Shown: piece after piece, positions 49,505-58,998 of the stretch
Numbering within the stretch: position 1 is the stretch's first letter
How the letters are laid out: each line of letters opens with the position of its first letter
NCBI RefSeq assembly: GCF_006517625.1
Contig: NZ_VHQI01000001.1
Coordinates: forward strand, 130,180 to 194,179
Direction of reading: 5' to 3'
DNA: 64,000 nt
Source of the DNA: Mixta tenebrionis
Lineage (GTDB): Bacteria > Pseudomonadota > Gammaproteobacteria > Enterobacterales > Enterobacteriaceae
Made by a program: the position numbers and the translations under genes
Notes under the pieces: generated by a model
Told to the model about the DNA's origin: nothing
Database searches by the model: none
What the model saw: the letters and a program-made list of their open reading frames with translations, nothing else

Positions 49505-51769
49505 ATGTCGAAAGAAACCGATAATAAGGAACTGAGCCACAGCGCACCGGCTACTGGTCCTGAATCCGCTAAGCCCGGCCTTGATTCACTGGCGCCAGAG
49601 GATGGTTCACATAAACCTGCAGCCGAACCCACTCCGCCCGGCAAACAGCCCACCGCCCCCGGCAGCCTGAAATCGCCTGCTACGCGCAACGCCAAGCTCG
49701 ATCAGCTGGACGCGCACCGTAAAGGCGGCGAAAACTTTCCGCTCACCACCAATCAGGGAACGCGTATCGCCAACGATCAAAACTCCCTGAAGGCGGGCAC
49801 GCGCGGCCCGACGCTGCTGGAAGATTTTATTATGCGTGAGAAGATCACGCATTTTGACCATGAGCGCATCCCGGAACGCATCGTTCATGCGCGCGGTTCG
49901 GCGGCGCACGGCTATTTCCAGCCCTACCGCGCCATGAGCGAGGTGACCAAAGCCGATTTTCTCAGCGATCCTGAGCGGGTGACGCCGGTATTCGTGCGCT
50001 TCTCCACGGTACAGGGCGGCGCAGGCTCGGCGGATACCGTGCGCGATATTCGCGGCTTCGCCACTAAATTTTATACTGCGGAAGGCGTCTTCGATCTGGT
50101 GGGTAATAACACCCCGGTGTTCTTTATTCAGGATGCGCATAAGTTTCCCGATTTCGTCCATGCGGTAAAACCGGAACCGCATAACGAGATCCCGCAGGGC
50201 CAGAGCGCTCATGATACCTTCTGGGACTATGTCTCGCTGCAGCCGGAAACGCTGCATAACGTCATGTGGGCGATGTCCGATCGCGGCATCCCGCGCAGCT
50301 ACCGCACGATGGAAGGTTTCGGCATTCATACCTTCCGTATGATTAACGCCGCAGGTAAAGCCACCTTTGTTCGCTTCCACTGGAAGCCGGTAGCGGGCAA
50401 AGCCTCGCTGCTGTGGGATGAGGCGCAGAAGCTGACCGGGCGCGATCCCGATTTCCACCGGCGCGATCTCTGGGAAGCGATTGAAGCGGGCGACTTCCCG
50501 GAATATGAGCTGGGCGTGCAGCTGATCCCGGAAGAGGATGAATTTAAATTCGATTTCGATCTGCTGGACGCTACCAAGCTAATTCCGGAAGAGCTGGTGC
50601 CGGTAGAGCTGATCGGTAAGATGGTGCTCAACCGCAACCCGGATAACTTCTTCGCCGAAACCGAGCAGGTCGCCTTCCATCCGGGTCATATTGTGCCAGG
50701 GCTTGATTTCACCAACGATCCGCTGCTGCAGGGGCGGCTGTTCTCCTATACCGATACGCAGATCAGCCGTCTCGGCGGCCCCAACTTCCATGAAATTCCC
50801 ATCAACCGCCCCGTCTGCCCTTACCACAATTATCAGCGTCAGGGCATGCACCGCATGGATATCGATACCAATCCGGCTAACTATGAGCCGAACTCCATTA
50901 ACGATAACTGGCCGCGTGAAACGCCGCCGCAGCCGCGACGCGGCGGTTTTGAAAGCTATCAGGAGCGTATCGAAGGCCACAAGGTGCGCGAGCGCAGCCC
51001 TTCGTTCGGCGAATACTATTCTCAGCCGCGGCTGTTCTGGCTGAGCCAGACGCCGGTAGAGCAGCAGCATATTATCGAAGCCTTCTCTTTTGAGCTGAGT
51101 AAAGTGGCGCGCGCCTATATCCGCGAGCGCGTTGTCGATCATCTGTTGCATATCGACGTCTCGCTGGCGCACGGCGTGGCGCAGAATCTGGGGATCGCGC
51201 TGTCCGATGAGAAGCTGCATACCGCGCCGCCGAAAGACGTTAACGGCCTGCGTAAGGATGCCAGCCTCAGCCTCTATGCGGTTTCCAGCGGCAATATTAA
51301 AGGCCGTCAGGTGGCGCTGCTGCTGAGCGACGGCGTGAAGGCCGCCGACGTGCTGGCGATTTTACAGGAGCTGAAAGCACACGGCGTACATGCCAAACTG
51401 CTGGCGGCGCATATGGGCCAGGTGCGCGCCGACGACGGTTCAACGCTGCCGATTGACGGCACCTTTAGCGGCCTGCCGTCGGTGACGGTGGATGCGGTTA
51501 TCGTCCCGGACGGCAATATCGACGCCCTGCTGCTGAGCGGCGACGCCCGCTACTATTTGCTGGAAGCCTATAAGCACCTGAAGGTCATCGCCCTGAGCGG
51601 CGAGGCGCGGCGCTTTAAGGCGCAGTTCGGCCTCGGCGATGATGAGCCGGAAGAGGGGCTGGTAGAGGACGTGAAGGCGGAAGGCGTGCTGATGAGCGAG
51701 TTTATCTCCTTCCTCGGCGCGCACCGTATCTGGTCACGCAGTCAAAAGGCGCTTAGCGTACCGGCCTGA
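49505..51769 (+). CDS. katE: KatE, monofunctional catalase HPII
   Basis: Large-subunit haem catalase of stationary phase, cytoplasmic. It has 754 residues (E. coli 753). The N-terminal extension ([24 protein letters not shown]) is followed by the catalase core with the essential His in [12 protein letters not shown], the Asn region [17 protein letters not shown] and the haem Tyr in [16 protein letters not shown]. The C-terminal flavodoxin-like domain ends in [14 protein letters not shown]. The start MSKETDNK is favoured by AGGAG eight bases upstream; an ATG two codons earlier is too close to it. Confidence 0.96.
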   Translation: MSKETDNKELSHSAPATGPESAKPGLDSLAPEDGSHKPAAEPTPPGKQPTAPGSLKSPATRNAKLDQLDAHRKGGENFPLTTNQGTRIANDQNSLKAGTRGPTLLEDFIMREKITHFDHERIPERIVHARGSAAHGYFQPYRAMSEVTKADFLSDPERVTPVFVRFSTVQGGAGSADTVRDIRGFATKFYTAEGVFDLVGNNTPVFFIQDAHKFPDFVHAVKPEPHNEIPQGQSAHDTFWDYVSLQPETLHNVMWAMSDRGIPRSYRTMEGFGIHTFRMINAAGKATFVRFHWKPVAGKASLLWDEAQKLTGRDPDFHRRDLWEAIEAGDFPEYELGVQLIPEEDEFKFDFDLLDATKLIPEELVPVELIGKMVLNRNPDNFFAETEQVAFHPGHIVPGLDFTNDPLLQGRLFSYTDTQISRLGGPNFHEIPINRPVCPYHNYQRQGMHRMDIDTNPANYEPNSINDNWPRETPPQPRRGGFESYQERIEGHKVRERSPSFGEYYSQPRLFWLSQTPVEQQHIIEAFSFELSKVARAYIRERVVDHLLHIDVSLAHGVAQNLGIALSDEKLHTAPPKDVNGLRKDASLSLYAVSSGNIKGRQVALLLSDGVKAADVLAILQELKAHGVHAKLLAAHMGQVRADDGSTLPIDGTFSGLPSVTVDAVIVPDGNIDALLLSGDARYYLLEAYKHLKVIALSGEARRFKAQFGLGDDEPEEGLVEDVKAEGVLMSEFISFLGAHRIWSRSQKALSVPA

Positions 51770-51800
51770 CAGCCATCGCGCCGGCAACATATACCGCGCT

Positions 51801-51829
51801 CCGCATCGCCAGATGCGGGGCTTTTTTTT
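51801..51829 (+). terminator. Terminator of katE
   Basis: CCGCATC and GATGCGG form a 7-bp stem with a GCCA loop, followed by GGC and eight T, about 30 bases after the stop. Confidence 0.88.
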
Positions 51830-51944
51830 GGCGGTCGGAAACTCATCGCCCCGGCGGCGCGTCGGGCAACAGCCGTGCACAACGTTAGCGCAGGCGCTCA
51901 GGGAAACGGCGAGGGGGAGTAAAGTATCGGGCGGGCGGCTAAAA

Positions 51945-51981
51945 GATAAAACAGAGGGGCAGCCCGCTTTCAGGCTGCCCC
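51945..51981 (-). terminator. Terminator of osmE
   Basis: GGGGCAGCC and GGCTGCCCC form a 9-bp stem, followed on the minus strand by TCTGTTTTAT, 19 bases after the osmE stop. Confidence 0.75.
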
Positions 51982-52000
51982 GGCAATAGCGTCGCAGCGA

Positions 52001-52336
52001 TTACTGATTCGCCTGCGGGTCGGTATCGTACTCTTTACAGCTCTGGAAGCCGTAGTTCATCACGCGGCCGGTATCGCTGTAGCTAACGAAATAGGTTTGC
52101 GGTTTACCGTCACGTTCGCCCAGCACATAGGTCTGGCAGGTGCCGCGCGCGTGAACCATGGTAATTTCCGTTGAGGCCGGGCCAGCGATCTGACGTACCT
52201 GCTCGCGGGTCATTCCCTTTTTCACATCCTTAACAACCGGCTGGGTCACGTAGCTTTCAGCACGATCGTAAGCGCTACAGCCGGATAACACGGCCAGAGC
52301 CACAGCAGCACCAATGAATCCTGTGAATTTTTTCAT
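52001..52336 (-). CDS. osmE: OsmE, osmotically inducible lipoprotein
   Basis: Small SmpA/OmlA-fold lipoprotein of 111 residues (E. coli 112), induced by high osmolarity. A signal peptide ends in the lipobox VLSGC with Cys20. The conserved body includes [21 protein letters not shown] and [11 protein letters not shown]. The start MKKFTGFIG is favoured over an ATG five codons earlier because GAGGAA is eight bases upstream of it. The cellular role remains unclear. Confidence 0.93.
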   Translation of the reverse strand: MKKFTGFIGAAVALAVLSGCSAYDRAESYVTQPVVKDVKKGMTREQVRQIAGPASTEITMVHARGTCQTYVLGERDGKPQTYFVSYSDTGRVMNYGFQSCKEYDTDPQANQ

Positions 52337-52613
52337 TTTGTTGTTCCTCATTTATTGTCCATGTCAGCTAAGCGTGGAACATAAATGCTGATTTATCAAA
52401 TTTATGCCCCGCTTTTCTGTTTTTTGCATCCATGCGCTGCCGCTTCGTCGTCAGAGCGCACATTTTTCCGGTAAGCAACGGCCAAAAAGCATAGGGCGAG
52501 AATCTATATCTCCGTATAATCCGCCCCTGCTCCGCCGGCGCTGACGCCAGTCTGAAGAAATCAGCGGCGGATCATACCATCGTTTATGATTTCTGACAGG
52601 GAGAGAAAAGAAA

Positions 52614-53804
52614 ATGAGTTCAACTCATCATAACCGTATCGGTTATGCCATCAGCCTGGGACTTCTGGCGGCGCTGGGGCCGCTCTGTATCGACTTTTAT
52701 CTGCCGGCGCTGCCTGCACTGGCCGCTGATTTACAGACGCCGACGGCTACCGCGCAGCTCAGCCTGACTGCCGGCCTGCTGGGGCTGGGCGCCGGACAGC
52801 TTATTTTCGGTCCGCTGAGCGATAAAATGGGCCGTATGCGCCCGCTGGCGCTGTCGCTGGTGCTGCTGTTTATCGCCTCCGTCGGCTGCGCGCTGGCGCA
52901 AAATATCAACCAGCTGCTGCTGGCGCGCCTGTTGGCCGGGCTGGCCGGCGCCGGCGGCGCGGTGCTGTCGCGCGCCATCGCGCGTGATATGTACAGCGGT
53001 CATGACCTGACCCGCTTTTTCGCCATGCTGATGCTGGTCAACGGCCTGGCGCCGATCGCTGCGCCGGTGCTGGGCGGCGCGCTGATGGCGTTCCTCGACT
53101 GGCGCGGGCTGTTTATAGTGCTGGCGCTGGTCGCCCTGCTGCTGCTGGTTATGACGCGCTGTAAACTGACGGAAACGCTGCCGGCGGCGCAGCGCAGTCA
53201 GGGCTCGGTTCTTTCCGCCTGGGCGGCGCTGGGCCAGGTGATAACCCATCGTCCCTTTATGGGGTTCTGCCTGACGCAGGGCTTTATGATGGCCGGCATG
53301 TTCGCCTATATCGGCGCCTCGCCTTTTGTCCTGCAGCAGATTTATCACCTGTCGCCGCAGGCGTTTAGCTTCTGCTTCGCGGTTAACGGGCTGGGGCTGA
53401 TTATCGCTTCGCAGGCCAGCGCGCGCCTTTGCCCGCTGTGGGGAGAGTATCGCGTGCTGAAAGGCGGGCTGGCGCTGGCGTTTATCGCCGCCGGCACGCT
53501 GCTGCTGGCTGGCTTTGCCGGCGCGGCGCTGCCGCTGGTGCTGATCGCCCTCTTTTTTACCGTCGCCAGCAACGGGGTAATCGCCGTCACCGCCGGCTCG
53601 CTGGCGATGCAGAGCCAGGGCAAACGCGCAGGCAGCGCCTCAGGGCTGCTGGGCGTCACCATGTTTACCCTTGGCGCCGTCAGCGTCCCGATCAGCGGTG
53701 CGGGCGGCACCTCGGTACTGACCATGACGCTAACCATTTTCGGCTGCTATCTGCTGGCGATCGTGATGTTCCTTGTGCTGACCCAACAACCTCAGAACGA
53801 CTAA
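52614..53804 (+). CDS. Bcr/CflA-family MFS drug exporter
   Basis: Twelve-helix major facilitator of 396 residues in the DHA1 Bcr/CflA group. The N-terminal signature PLCIDFYLPALPALAADL and the loop 2-3 motif GPLSDKMGRMRPL identify the family. Relatives export bicyclomycin, chloramphenicol or sulfonamides; the substrate here cannot be told. A TATAAT -10 element lies at 52515-52520 with no good -35. It is divergent from osmE. E. coli has no such gene between osmE and nadE, so this is an accessory insertion. Confidence 0.88.
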   Translation: MSSTHHNRIGYAISLGLLAALGPLCIDFYLPALPALAADLQTPTATAQLSLTAGLLGLGAGQLIFGPLSDKMGRMRPLALSLVLLFIASVGCALAQNINQLLLARLLAGLAGAGGAVLSRAIARDMYSGHDLTRFFAMLMLVNGLAPIAAPVLGGALMAFLDWRGLFIVLALVALLLLVMTRCKLTETLPAAQRSQGSVLSAWAALGQVITHRPFMGFCLTQGFMMAGMFAYIGASPFVLQQIYHLSPQAFSFCFAVNGLGLIIASQASARLCPLWGEYRVLKGGLALAFIAAGTLLLAGFAGAALPLVLIALFFTVASNGVIAVTAGSLAMQSQGKRAGSASGLLGVTMFTLGAVSVPISGAGGTSVLTMTLTIFGCYLLAIVMFLVLTQQPQND

Positions 53805-53925
53805 TTTTAGCGCGCCTGGCAACGGGTCAGGCGTAAAGCGGCTTGTCGTTTTGCCGGATGCACGTTAGCTTTACTGAACAGAGATCGATAACAAGCTATC
53901 AGGCCACTGATTTGAGGAGAGGTTT

Positions 53926-54753
53926 ATGTCACTGCAGCAGGAAATAATTGCGGCGCTGGGGGTAAAGCCCACCATTGATGCTCAGGAAGAGATCCGCACC
54001 AGCGTTGAATTTCTGAAATCCTATCTGAAAACCTACCCCTTTATAAAAACCCTGGTGCTCGGCATCAGCGGCGGCCAGGATTCAACCCTGTGCGGTAAGC
54101 TGAGCCAGCTGGCGATAAGCGAGCTGCGTGAGGAAACCGGCGATAAACAGTATCAGTTTATCGCCGTGCGCCTGCCCTACGGCGTACAGGCGGATGAGAA
54201 AGATTGCCAGGACGCGCTCGACTTTATCCAGCCCGATCGCGTGCTGGTGGTCAATATCAAAGAGGCGGTGCAGGCCAGCGAGCGCGCGCTGAAGGCGGCG
54301 GGCATCGAAATTTCCGATTTTGTACGCGGCAACGAGAAAGCGCGCGAGCGCATGAAGGCGCAGTACAGCATTGCCGGGATGACCAAAGGCCTGGTGGTGG
54401 GCACCGACCACGCGGCGGAAGCGGTGACCGGTTTCTATACTAAATATGGCGACGGCGGCAGCGACATTAACCCGATTCATCGTCTGAATAAAGGCCAGGG
54501 GAAAATGTTGCTGAAAGCGCTCGGCTGTCCGCAGCACCTCTACCTGAAACATCCTACCGCCGATCTGGAAGACGATCGCCCCGGCCTGCAGGATGAAGTG
54601 GCGCTGGGCGTCTCCTATGGCCAGATCGATGCCTATCTTGAAGGGCAGCAGATCGAGGAATCCGCAGCGAAAACTATCGAAGGCTGGTATCAAAAAACCG
54701 AGCACAAGCGCCGCCTGCCGGTTACCGTTTTCGACGATTACTGGAAGAAATAA
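53926..54753 (+). CDS. nadE: NadE, NH3-dependent NAD synthetase
   Basis: Last step of NAD synthesis, amidating nicotinate adenine dinucleotide with ATP and ammonia. It has 275 residues, as in E. coli. The N-type ATP pyrophosphatase loop is [10 protein letters not shown] (46-55). Other conserved parts are [38 protein letters not shown] and [17 protein letters not shown] strong GGCGGGCC/GGCCCGCC stem-loop without a T-run follows (54764-54782). Confidence 0.97.
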   Translation: MSLQQEIIAALGVKPTIDAQEEIRTSVEFLKSYLKTYPFIKTLVLGISGGQDSTLCGKLSQLAISELREETGDKQYQFIAVRLPYGVQADEKDCQDALDFIQPDRVLVVNIKEAVQASERALKAAGIEISDFVRGNEKARERMKAQYSIAGMTKGLVVGTDHAAEAVTGFYTKYGDGGSDINPIHRLNKGQGKMLLKALGCPQHLYLKHPTADLEDDRPGLQDEVALGVSYGQIDAYLEGQQIEESAAKTIEGWYQKTEHKRRLPVTVFDDYWKK

Positions 54754-54970
54754 CCTTTCTCCGGGCGGGCCGCCGGCCCGCCTGCTATCGCCGCCCTGCC
54801 GCGGCGCTTTTACCTGCGCAGCTTATCCGCCGCAATTGAAATAATCCTTTTCTGATCAACTAACTGCCGCCGTCACGCGTCGCGTTCGCTGGGATTCGCC
54901 GCTATTTCAGCCGGAGACGCATTTTTCCGCGCCGCTTTTTTGCACTGTTCAAGTCCTGTCCTCGCTGATA

Positions 54971-54990
54971 AACTGGATATGCAACCAGTA
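54971..54990 (+). promoter_or_regulatory. LexA box of cho
   Basis: CTG-N10-CAG in AACTGG...CCAGTA, 14 bases before the cho GTG start. E. coli cho is SOS-induced from a LexA box at a like position. Confidence 0.8.
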
Positions 54991-55003
54991 ACCGGAGTCA
55001 CCT

Positions 55004-55867
55004 GTGGTAAGACGTGCCGCCAGCCATCGCCTGCAATTCGAACCCGCGGCGATCTATGAATATCCTGAACACCTGCGCGCTTTTTTAGCCGATATCCCTA
55101 ACCTGCCCGGCGTCTATATTTTTCACGGCGACAGCGAGGTGATGCCGCTCTATATCGGCAAAAGCATCAGCCTGCGTACGCGCGTTATGTCCCATTTCCG
55201 CACGCCGGAAGAGGCGAAAATGCTGCGCCTGACGCGCCGCATTAGCTGGATCACTACCGCAGGCGAGCTGGGCGCGCTGCTGCTGGAAGCGCAGATGATC
55301 AAAAACCAGCAGCCGCTGTTTAACAAGCGCCTGCGGCGTAACCGCCAGCTCTGCTCGCTGCAGTGGGACGGCATTAATCGCCCGGAAGTGGTTTACGCGC
55401 GCGATCTCGATTTCTCCGCCTCGCCGAATCTGTTCGGACTTTACGCCAGCCGACGCGCGGCGCTGGAAACGCTGAGGAAAATCGCTGACGAGCATCAACT
55501 CTGCTATGGTCTGCTGGGGCTGGAAGGCCACAGCCGCAACCGCGCCTGCTTTCGCGCCAGCCTGGGGCGCTGCGCCGGAGCCTGCTGCGGCAAAGAACCG
55601 GTTAGCGCGCACCACGCCCGTCTGCTGCAGGCGCTGGAAAAAGTGCGCGTCATCTGCTGGCCGTGGCCGGGCGCGGTAGCGCTGGTCGAGGAGGGACCGC
55701 AGGAAACGCAGATGCATATTATCCATAACTGGTTCTATCTCGGTTCCGTCAGCCGTCTTGACGAGGCGAAAGGGCTGACCAGCCCGCCGCAAGGCTTTGA
55801 TAACGATGGCTATAAGTATCTTTGCCGTCCGCTGCTGAGCGGCAAGTATCCCATTATTCCACTCTAA
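55004..55867 (+). CDS. cho: Cho, UvrC-like excinuclease
   Basis: SOS-induced nuclease that makes the 3' incision in UvrAB-dependent repair of bulky lesions. It has 287 residues (E. coli 295). The GIY-YIG nuclease domain is at the N-terminus (LPGVYIF, LYIGKS, RRISWIT, ELGALLLEAQMIK). A second half is related to UvrC. A cysteine-rich part (CFRASLGRCAGACCG) is visible. It starts at GTG with GGAG upstream. Confidence 0.94.
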   Translation: MVRRAASHRLQFEPAAIYEYPEHLRAFLADIPNLPGVYIFHGDSEVMPLYIGKSISLRTRVMSHFRTPEEAKMLRLTRRISWITTAGELGALLLEAQMIKNQQPLFNKRLRRNRQLCSLQWDGINRPEVVYARDLDFSASPNLFGLYASRRAALETLRKIADEHQLCYGLLGLEGHSRNRACFRASLGRCAGACCGKEPVSAHHARLLQALEKVRVICWPWPGAVALVEEGPQETQMHIIHNWFYLGSVSRLDEAKGLTSPPQGFDNDGYKYLCRPLLSGKYPIIPL

Positions 55868-55967
55868 TCCCGTTGCCGCTTCGCTTCGCGCCATCAGCGA
55901 TCCGCGTCTACCTTTTATCTGGTTGTGTCGCAGTTTGTTGGGCACTTTATTGATGAAAGGAGAAAGC

Positions 55968-56984
55968 ATGTCTCAACATGATCACAGTGGATTTTCGCGC
56001 CGCCAGCTAGTTGGCGGCCTGATGGGCAGCATGGCGACGGCAGGCAGCGCCAACGCCGCCGGAAACGGCAGCGGAGCGCAAGACCAGAACGCCGCGCCGC
56101 CGCTTACCGGCAAAGACCCGCGCGACGCCTACCCCAAACCCCCTTTTGAACGTCAGCCGCAGGATCCGCCAGGCTTAGCCAGCAAGATGGTGCCGCGCCC
56201 CGATCACGGTGAAGAGAGCTATCGCGGCAGCGGGCGCCTCGCCGGGCGCAAGGCGCTGATTACCGGCGGCGATTCCGGCATCGGGCGCGCCGTGGCTATC
56301 GCCTACGCGCGTGAAGGCGCCGACGTGGCGATTAACTATCTGCCGGAAGAGGAATCTGACGCGCAGGAGGTCATCGCGCTAATCCAGCAGGCCGGACGTA
56401 AGGCGGTAGCGATTCCGGGCGATATTACCGATGAAGCGTTCTGCCAGCAGCTGGTTAACGAGGCGGCGACGCAGCTGGGCGGGCTGGATATTCTGGTGAA
56501 TAACGCCGGACGCCAGCAGTATGTGGAATCGATTACCGATCTCACTACCGAATCCTTCGATAAAACCTTTAAAACTAACGTCTACGCCATGTTCTGGATT
56601 ACCAAAGCGGCGATGGCGCATCTGAAGCCGGGCGCGGCAATCGTCAATACCACCTCGGTACAGGCGGGCAAGCCCAGCGCGATTCTGCTCGATTATGCCC
56701 AGACCAAGGCGGCGATAGTGGCCTTTACCAAAGGGCTGGCTAAGCAGCTGGCGGAAAAAGGCATTCGGGTAAATGCGGTAGCGCCGGGACCATACTGGAC
56801 GCCGTTGCAGTCCAGCGGCGGTCAGCCGATGGAGAAAGTGATGAAGTTCGGCGAGGAAGCGCCGTTTGGCCGTCCGGGTCAGCCTGCGGAGATCGCTCCG
56901 CTCTACGTAACCCTGGCCTCGGCGGAAAGCAGCTTTACCTCCGGCCAGATCTGGTGTTCAGACGGCGGCACCGGCACCTTCTGA
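55968..56984 (+). CDS. YghA-like SDR oxidoreductase with a Tat signal
   Basis: Short-chain dehydrogenase of 338 residues close to E. coli YghA and Bacillus stress proteins of this group. Unlike YghA it has an N-terminal Tat signal: SRRQLVG, a Gly/Ala-rich hydrophobic stretch and SANA as likely cleavage site. The SDR core has TGGDSGIGRAVA, LVNNAG, NTTSVQAG (Ser) and YAQTKAA (Tyr/Lys). The start MSQHDHSGF has GGAG upstream; an in-frame ATG five codons earlier is less well placed. If exported folded with its cofactor it would act in the periplasm, which is inference. Confidence 0.88.
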   Translation: MSQHDHSGFSRRQLVGGLMGSMATAGSANAAGNGSGAQDQNAAPPLTGKDPRDAYPKPPFERQPQDPPGLASKMVPRPDHGEESYRGSGRLAGRKALITGGDSGIGRAVAIAYAREGADVAINYLPEEESDAQEVIALIQQAGRKAVAIPGDITDEAFCQQLVNEAATQLGGLDILVNNAGRQQYVESITDLTTESFDKTFKTNVYAMFWITKAAMAHLKPGAAIVNTTSVQAGKPSAILLDYAQTKAAIVAFTKGLAKQLAEKGIRVNAVAPGPYWTPLQSSGGQPMEKVMKFGEEAPFGRPGQPAEIAPLYVTLASAESSFTSGQIWCSDGGTGTF

Positions 56985-57040
56985 TAAAAAACCGCCGACG
57001 CTGCCCACGGCCAAAAGGCGATGTGGACAGCGTCGGCGGT
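56985..57040 (-). terminator. Long-stem terminator of spy
   Basis: A 13-bp perfect inverted repeat (56991-57003 with 57028-57040), extended by four more pairs after one mismatch, is followed on the minus strand by six T. It also lies just after the convergent SDR gene and may serve both. Confidence 0.85.
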
Positions 57041-57060
57041 CTCATTCTTCCGCGCGACGA

Positions 57061-57552
57061 TTACTCGGCGGCAGGCGGAGGCGTCATTTTACCATCGTGA
57101 CGCGGCTTTTCAGTCAGACGCTTTTCAAAGTTGGCGTTGTACTGCTTTTTCTGCTCCGGCGTCAGGACGTTATACAGTTTGTTCTGCGTTTCCATCATTG
57201 CCAGCGCGTTATCTTTGGCGTTAGCGGTCATTTTCTCCGCCTGGGCTTCCGCTTTGCTGCGGTCGAAGCTGTCAGCGGCGATAATCGCGTGGTTAGCGCG
57301 GCGCTCTTCCAGCGACGGGCGCTTCATATCTTTACGGGCATCTTTCATGATGTCGCGCATCTGCTGTTTCTGTGCATCGGTCAGGTTGAGATTTTTATAC
57401 ATACCCATCATCGGACCGTGCTCCATTGGACCTCTGTGATGCATCGGCTGGGCGTTGCCTGCCGGCGGCGCGGTAGTCTCTGCCGCATGGGCGATGCCTG
57501 CTGCGCCAAAAGCCAGTGAAGCCGCTACAAAAAGAGATGTCAGTTTACGCAT
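57061..57552 (-). CDS. spy: Spy, periplasmic ATP-independent chaperone
   Basis: Cradle-shaped periplasmic chaperone induced by envelope stress (Cpx and Bae in E. coli). It has 163 residues. The signal peptide MRKLTSLFVAASLAFGAAG ends near AHA at 23. The two LTxxQ-type motifs are LTDAQKQQ and LTPEQKKQ. The N-terminus has a His/Met-rich stretch (MHHRGPMEHGPMMGMY). A weak CpxR-like GTAAA-N5-GAAAG sits upstream at 57648-57662. Confidence 0.93.
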   Translation of the reverse strand: MRKLTSLFVAASLAFGAAGIAHAAETTAPPAGNAQPMHHRGPMEHGPMMGMYKNLNLTDAQKQQMRDIMKDARKDMKRPSLEERRANHAIIAADSFDRSKAEAQAEKMTANAKDNALAMMETQNKLYNVLTPEQKKQYNANFEKRLTEKPRHDGKMTPPPAAE

Positions 57553-57892
57553 AATATTGTCCTTACTTATCAGTTTTATGACGACAGCCTGTGTCGCTGC
57601 TACGAAATCCAGTCTACGACACGGAACGTCAAGTACTCAGGTCATGAGTAAAGCCCTGAAAGCATAGAAGATAAAAATACAGCAATCCTGGAGAGAATAA
57701 GAAGATTAGCGCAAGGAATTGCAAATAAATATGACGACAGGCGGAAAACGGCGGGAATTATGGAGAAGTGTAACCGTTGCGACAGGCCAGAGAAAAGAAA
57801 AAGTTAGCCGCACGTCGGCGCAGCCGCTATCAACGCGACAAAAGGCGCGCCGCGCCTGCTGCGCAGCGACAGGCTGAGCGCTGGCCGTATTC
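57553..57892. other. Intergenic region spy/astE
   Basis: About 340 bases with the spy promoter at the left and no gene. A GC-rich inverted repeat, AGGCGCG-C-CGCGCCT at 57843-57857, lies 89 bases after the astE stop. On the minus strand TTT follows, so it may be a weak astE terminator. Confidence 0.5.
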
Positions 57893-57956
57893 GCTGTTTA
57901 GCTGTTTAGCTGTTTAGCTGTTTAGCTGTTTAGCTGTTTAGCTGTTTAGCTGTTTA
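57893..57956. repeat. Octanucleotide tandem repeat, 8 copies of GCTGTTTA
   Basis: Eight perfect head-to-tail copies, with two extra bases of the next unit. On the minus strand the unit TAAACAGC encodes the last residues and stop of astE. Each unit carries TAA, so all frames close within 24 bases. The copies are identical, which suggests recent slippage. Confidence 0.97.
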
Positions 57957-58941
57957 GCGCGGCATTATGCGCGTTATCCTCCACCAGCATCAGCCCGGCG
58001 CGCAGCCCGGTCGCGACGTTGGGATTAGGAAACAGCACATATTCGCGCGCCTGCTGCACGAAGTAGCGCGTTTCGCCATCCTCCGCCAGCAGCGTTCCCT
58101 GCGGAAAGGCAGTAAAATTCAGCGTCTCCGGGCCCATATGCAGCGCAAAGCGATCGCTGCTGCGCGTAATCTGCTGCGCCACCCGATAGCGGCGCGGCGC
58201 CGCTTTCACCTGCGGCAGCGGCGCGCCGAACAGCAGCGCGGCCAGCGCCTGCCGCGCGGCGGCAAACTGCGTCAGATCGTTCTGCCCGAACGGCAGCGCC
58301 TTACCCAGCTCCAGCGTACAGCTGGCCGCCTGGAAATGTTCACAGCTGAAATGGCTGAAGGTGCCGCCCGGCGCCCGATGAAACACCAGCGCCTCCATGC
58401 CCGCCGCCGCCAGCCACTGGATAAAATCCTGCGGCCAGGGACGCGGGCTGAACGGCAGTACGCCAAAGCGCGTATGGTAAGAGCCGCGGATCGCAGTATG
58501 CAGATCGAGATGCCAGCGCACCTCCTGATGACTTCCCGCCTGCCAGAAGGTTTCCAGCGCCTGCTCCAGACGCCAGGCGCGCTGCGCCTCCGGGCATTCG
58601 TCAAATTGCTGCCAGCGCCCGCCGAACAGCCGATTCAGGTCACAGCGCAGGTAACGCTTTCCGGCACGCAGCGCCGGCGGGTTGCCCAACAGTACCAGCA
58701 GCCGCACCGCCAGCCGCTCCTCGCCGCGCAATAATTTACCAAGCAGCGCGTTAAGGATTTCCACCGGCGCGGTTTCATTGCCGTGAATACCGGCGGAAAT
58801 CGCCACCGCCTGCTGCGTCGGCGCCAGCGGCGTCAGTTCAAGCACGCCTTCATCCAGCCACTGCCAGCGCAGATGCGCCTGCCTACCACTGGTAACGGTC
58901 GGCGCATGACCGGACAGCGTTTGTTGTAACAAATCCTGCAT
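57946..58941 (-). CDS. astE: AstE, succinylglutamate desuccinylase
   Basis: Last enzyme of the arginine succinyltransferase pathway, releasing glutamate and succinate. It has 331 residues (E. coli 322). The zinc carboxypeptidase-like core has [14 protein letters not shown] (zinc His/Glu) and [12 protein letters not shown] (zinc His), with [10 protein letters not shown]. The C-terminus runs into the octanucleotide repeat, ending LNS. It lies 57 bases after astB, last in astCADBE, with spy downstream, as in E. coli. Confidence 0.94.
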   Translation of the reverse strand: MQDLLQQTLSGHAPTVTSGRQAHLRWQWLDEGVLELTPLAPTQQAVAISAGIHGNETAPVEILNALLGKLLRGEERLAVRLLVLLGNPPALRAGKRYLRCDLNRLFGGRWQQFDECPEAQRAWRLEQALETFWQAGSHQEVRWHLDLHTAIRGSYHTRFGVLPFSPRPWPQDFIQWLAAAGMEALVFHRAPGGTFSHFSCEHFQAASCTLELGKALPFGQNDLTQFAAARQALAALLFGAPLPQVKAAPRRYRVAQQITRSSDRFALHMGPETLNFTAFPQGTLLAEDGETRYFVQQAREYVLFPNPNVATGLRAGLMLVEDNAHNAALNS

Positions 58942-58998
58942 GCCATCTCCTGTAGCGCGTAAAAGCGGCGACGGGCAATCACCGGCCGCCGCCTCAGG

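Noticed and set aside
57893-57956. CRISPR array
   Set aside because: The units are 8 bases with no spacers, so it is a simple tandem repeat.
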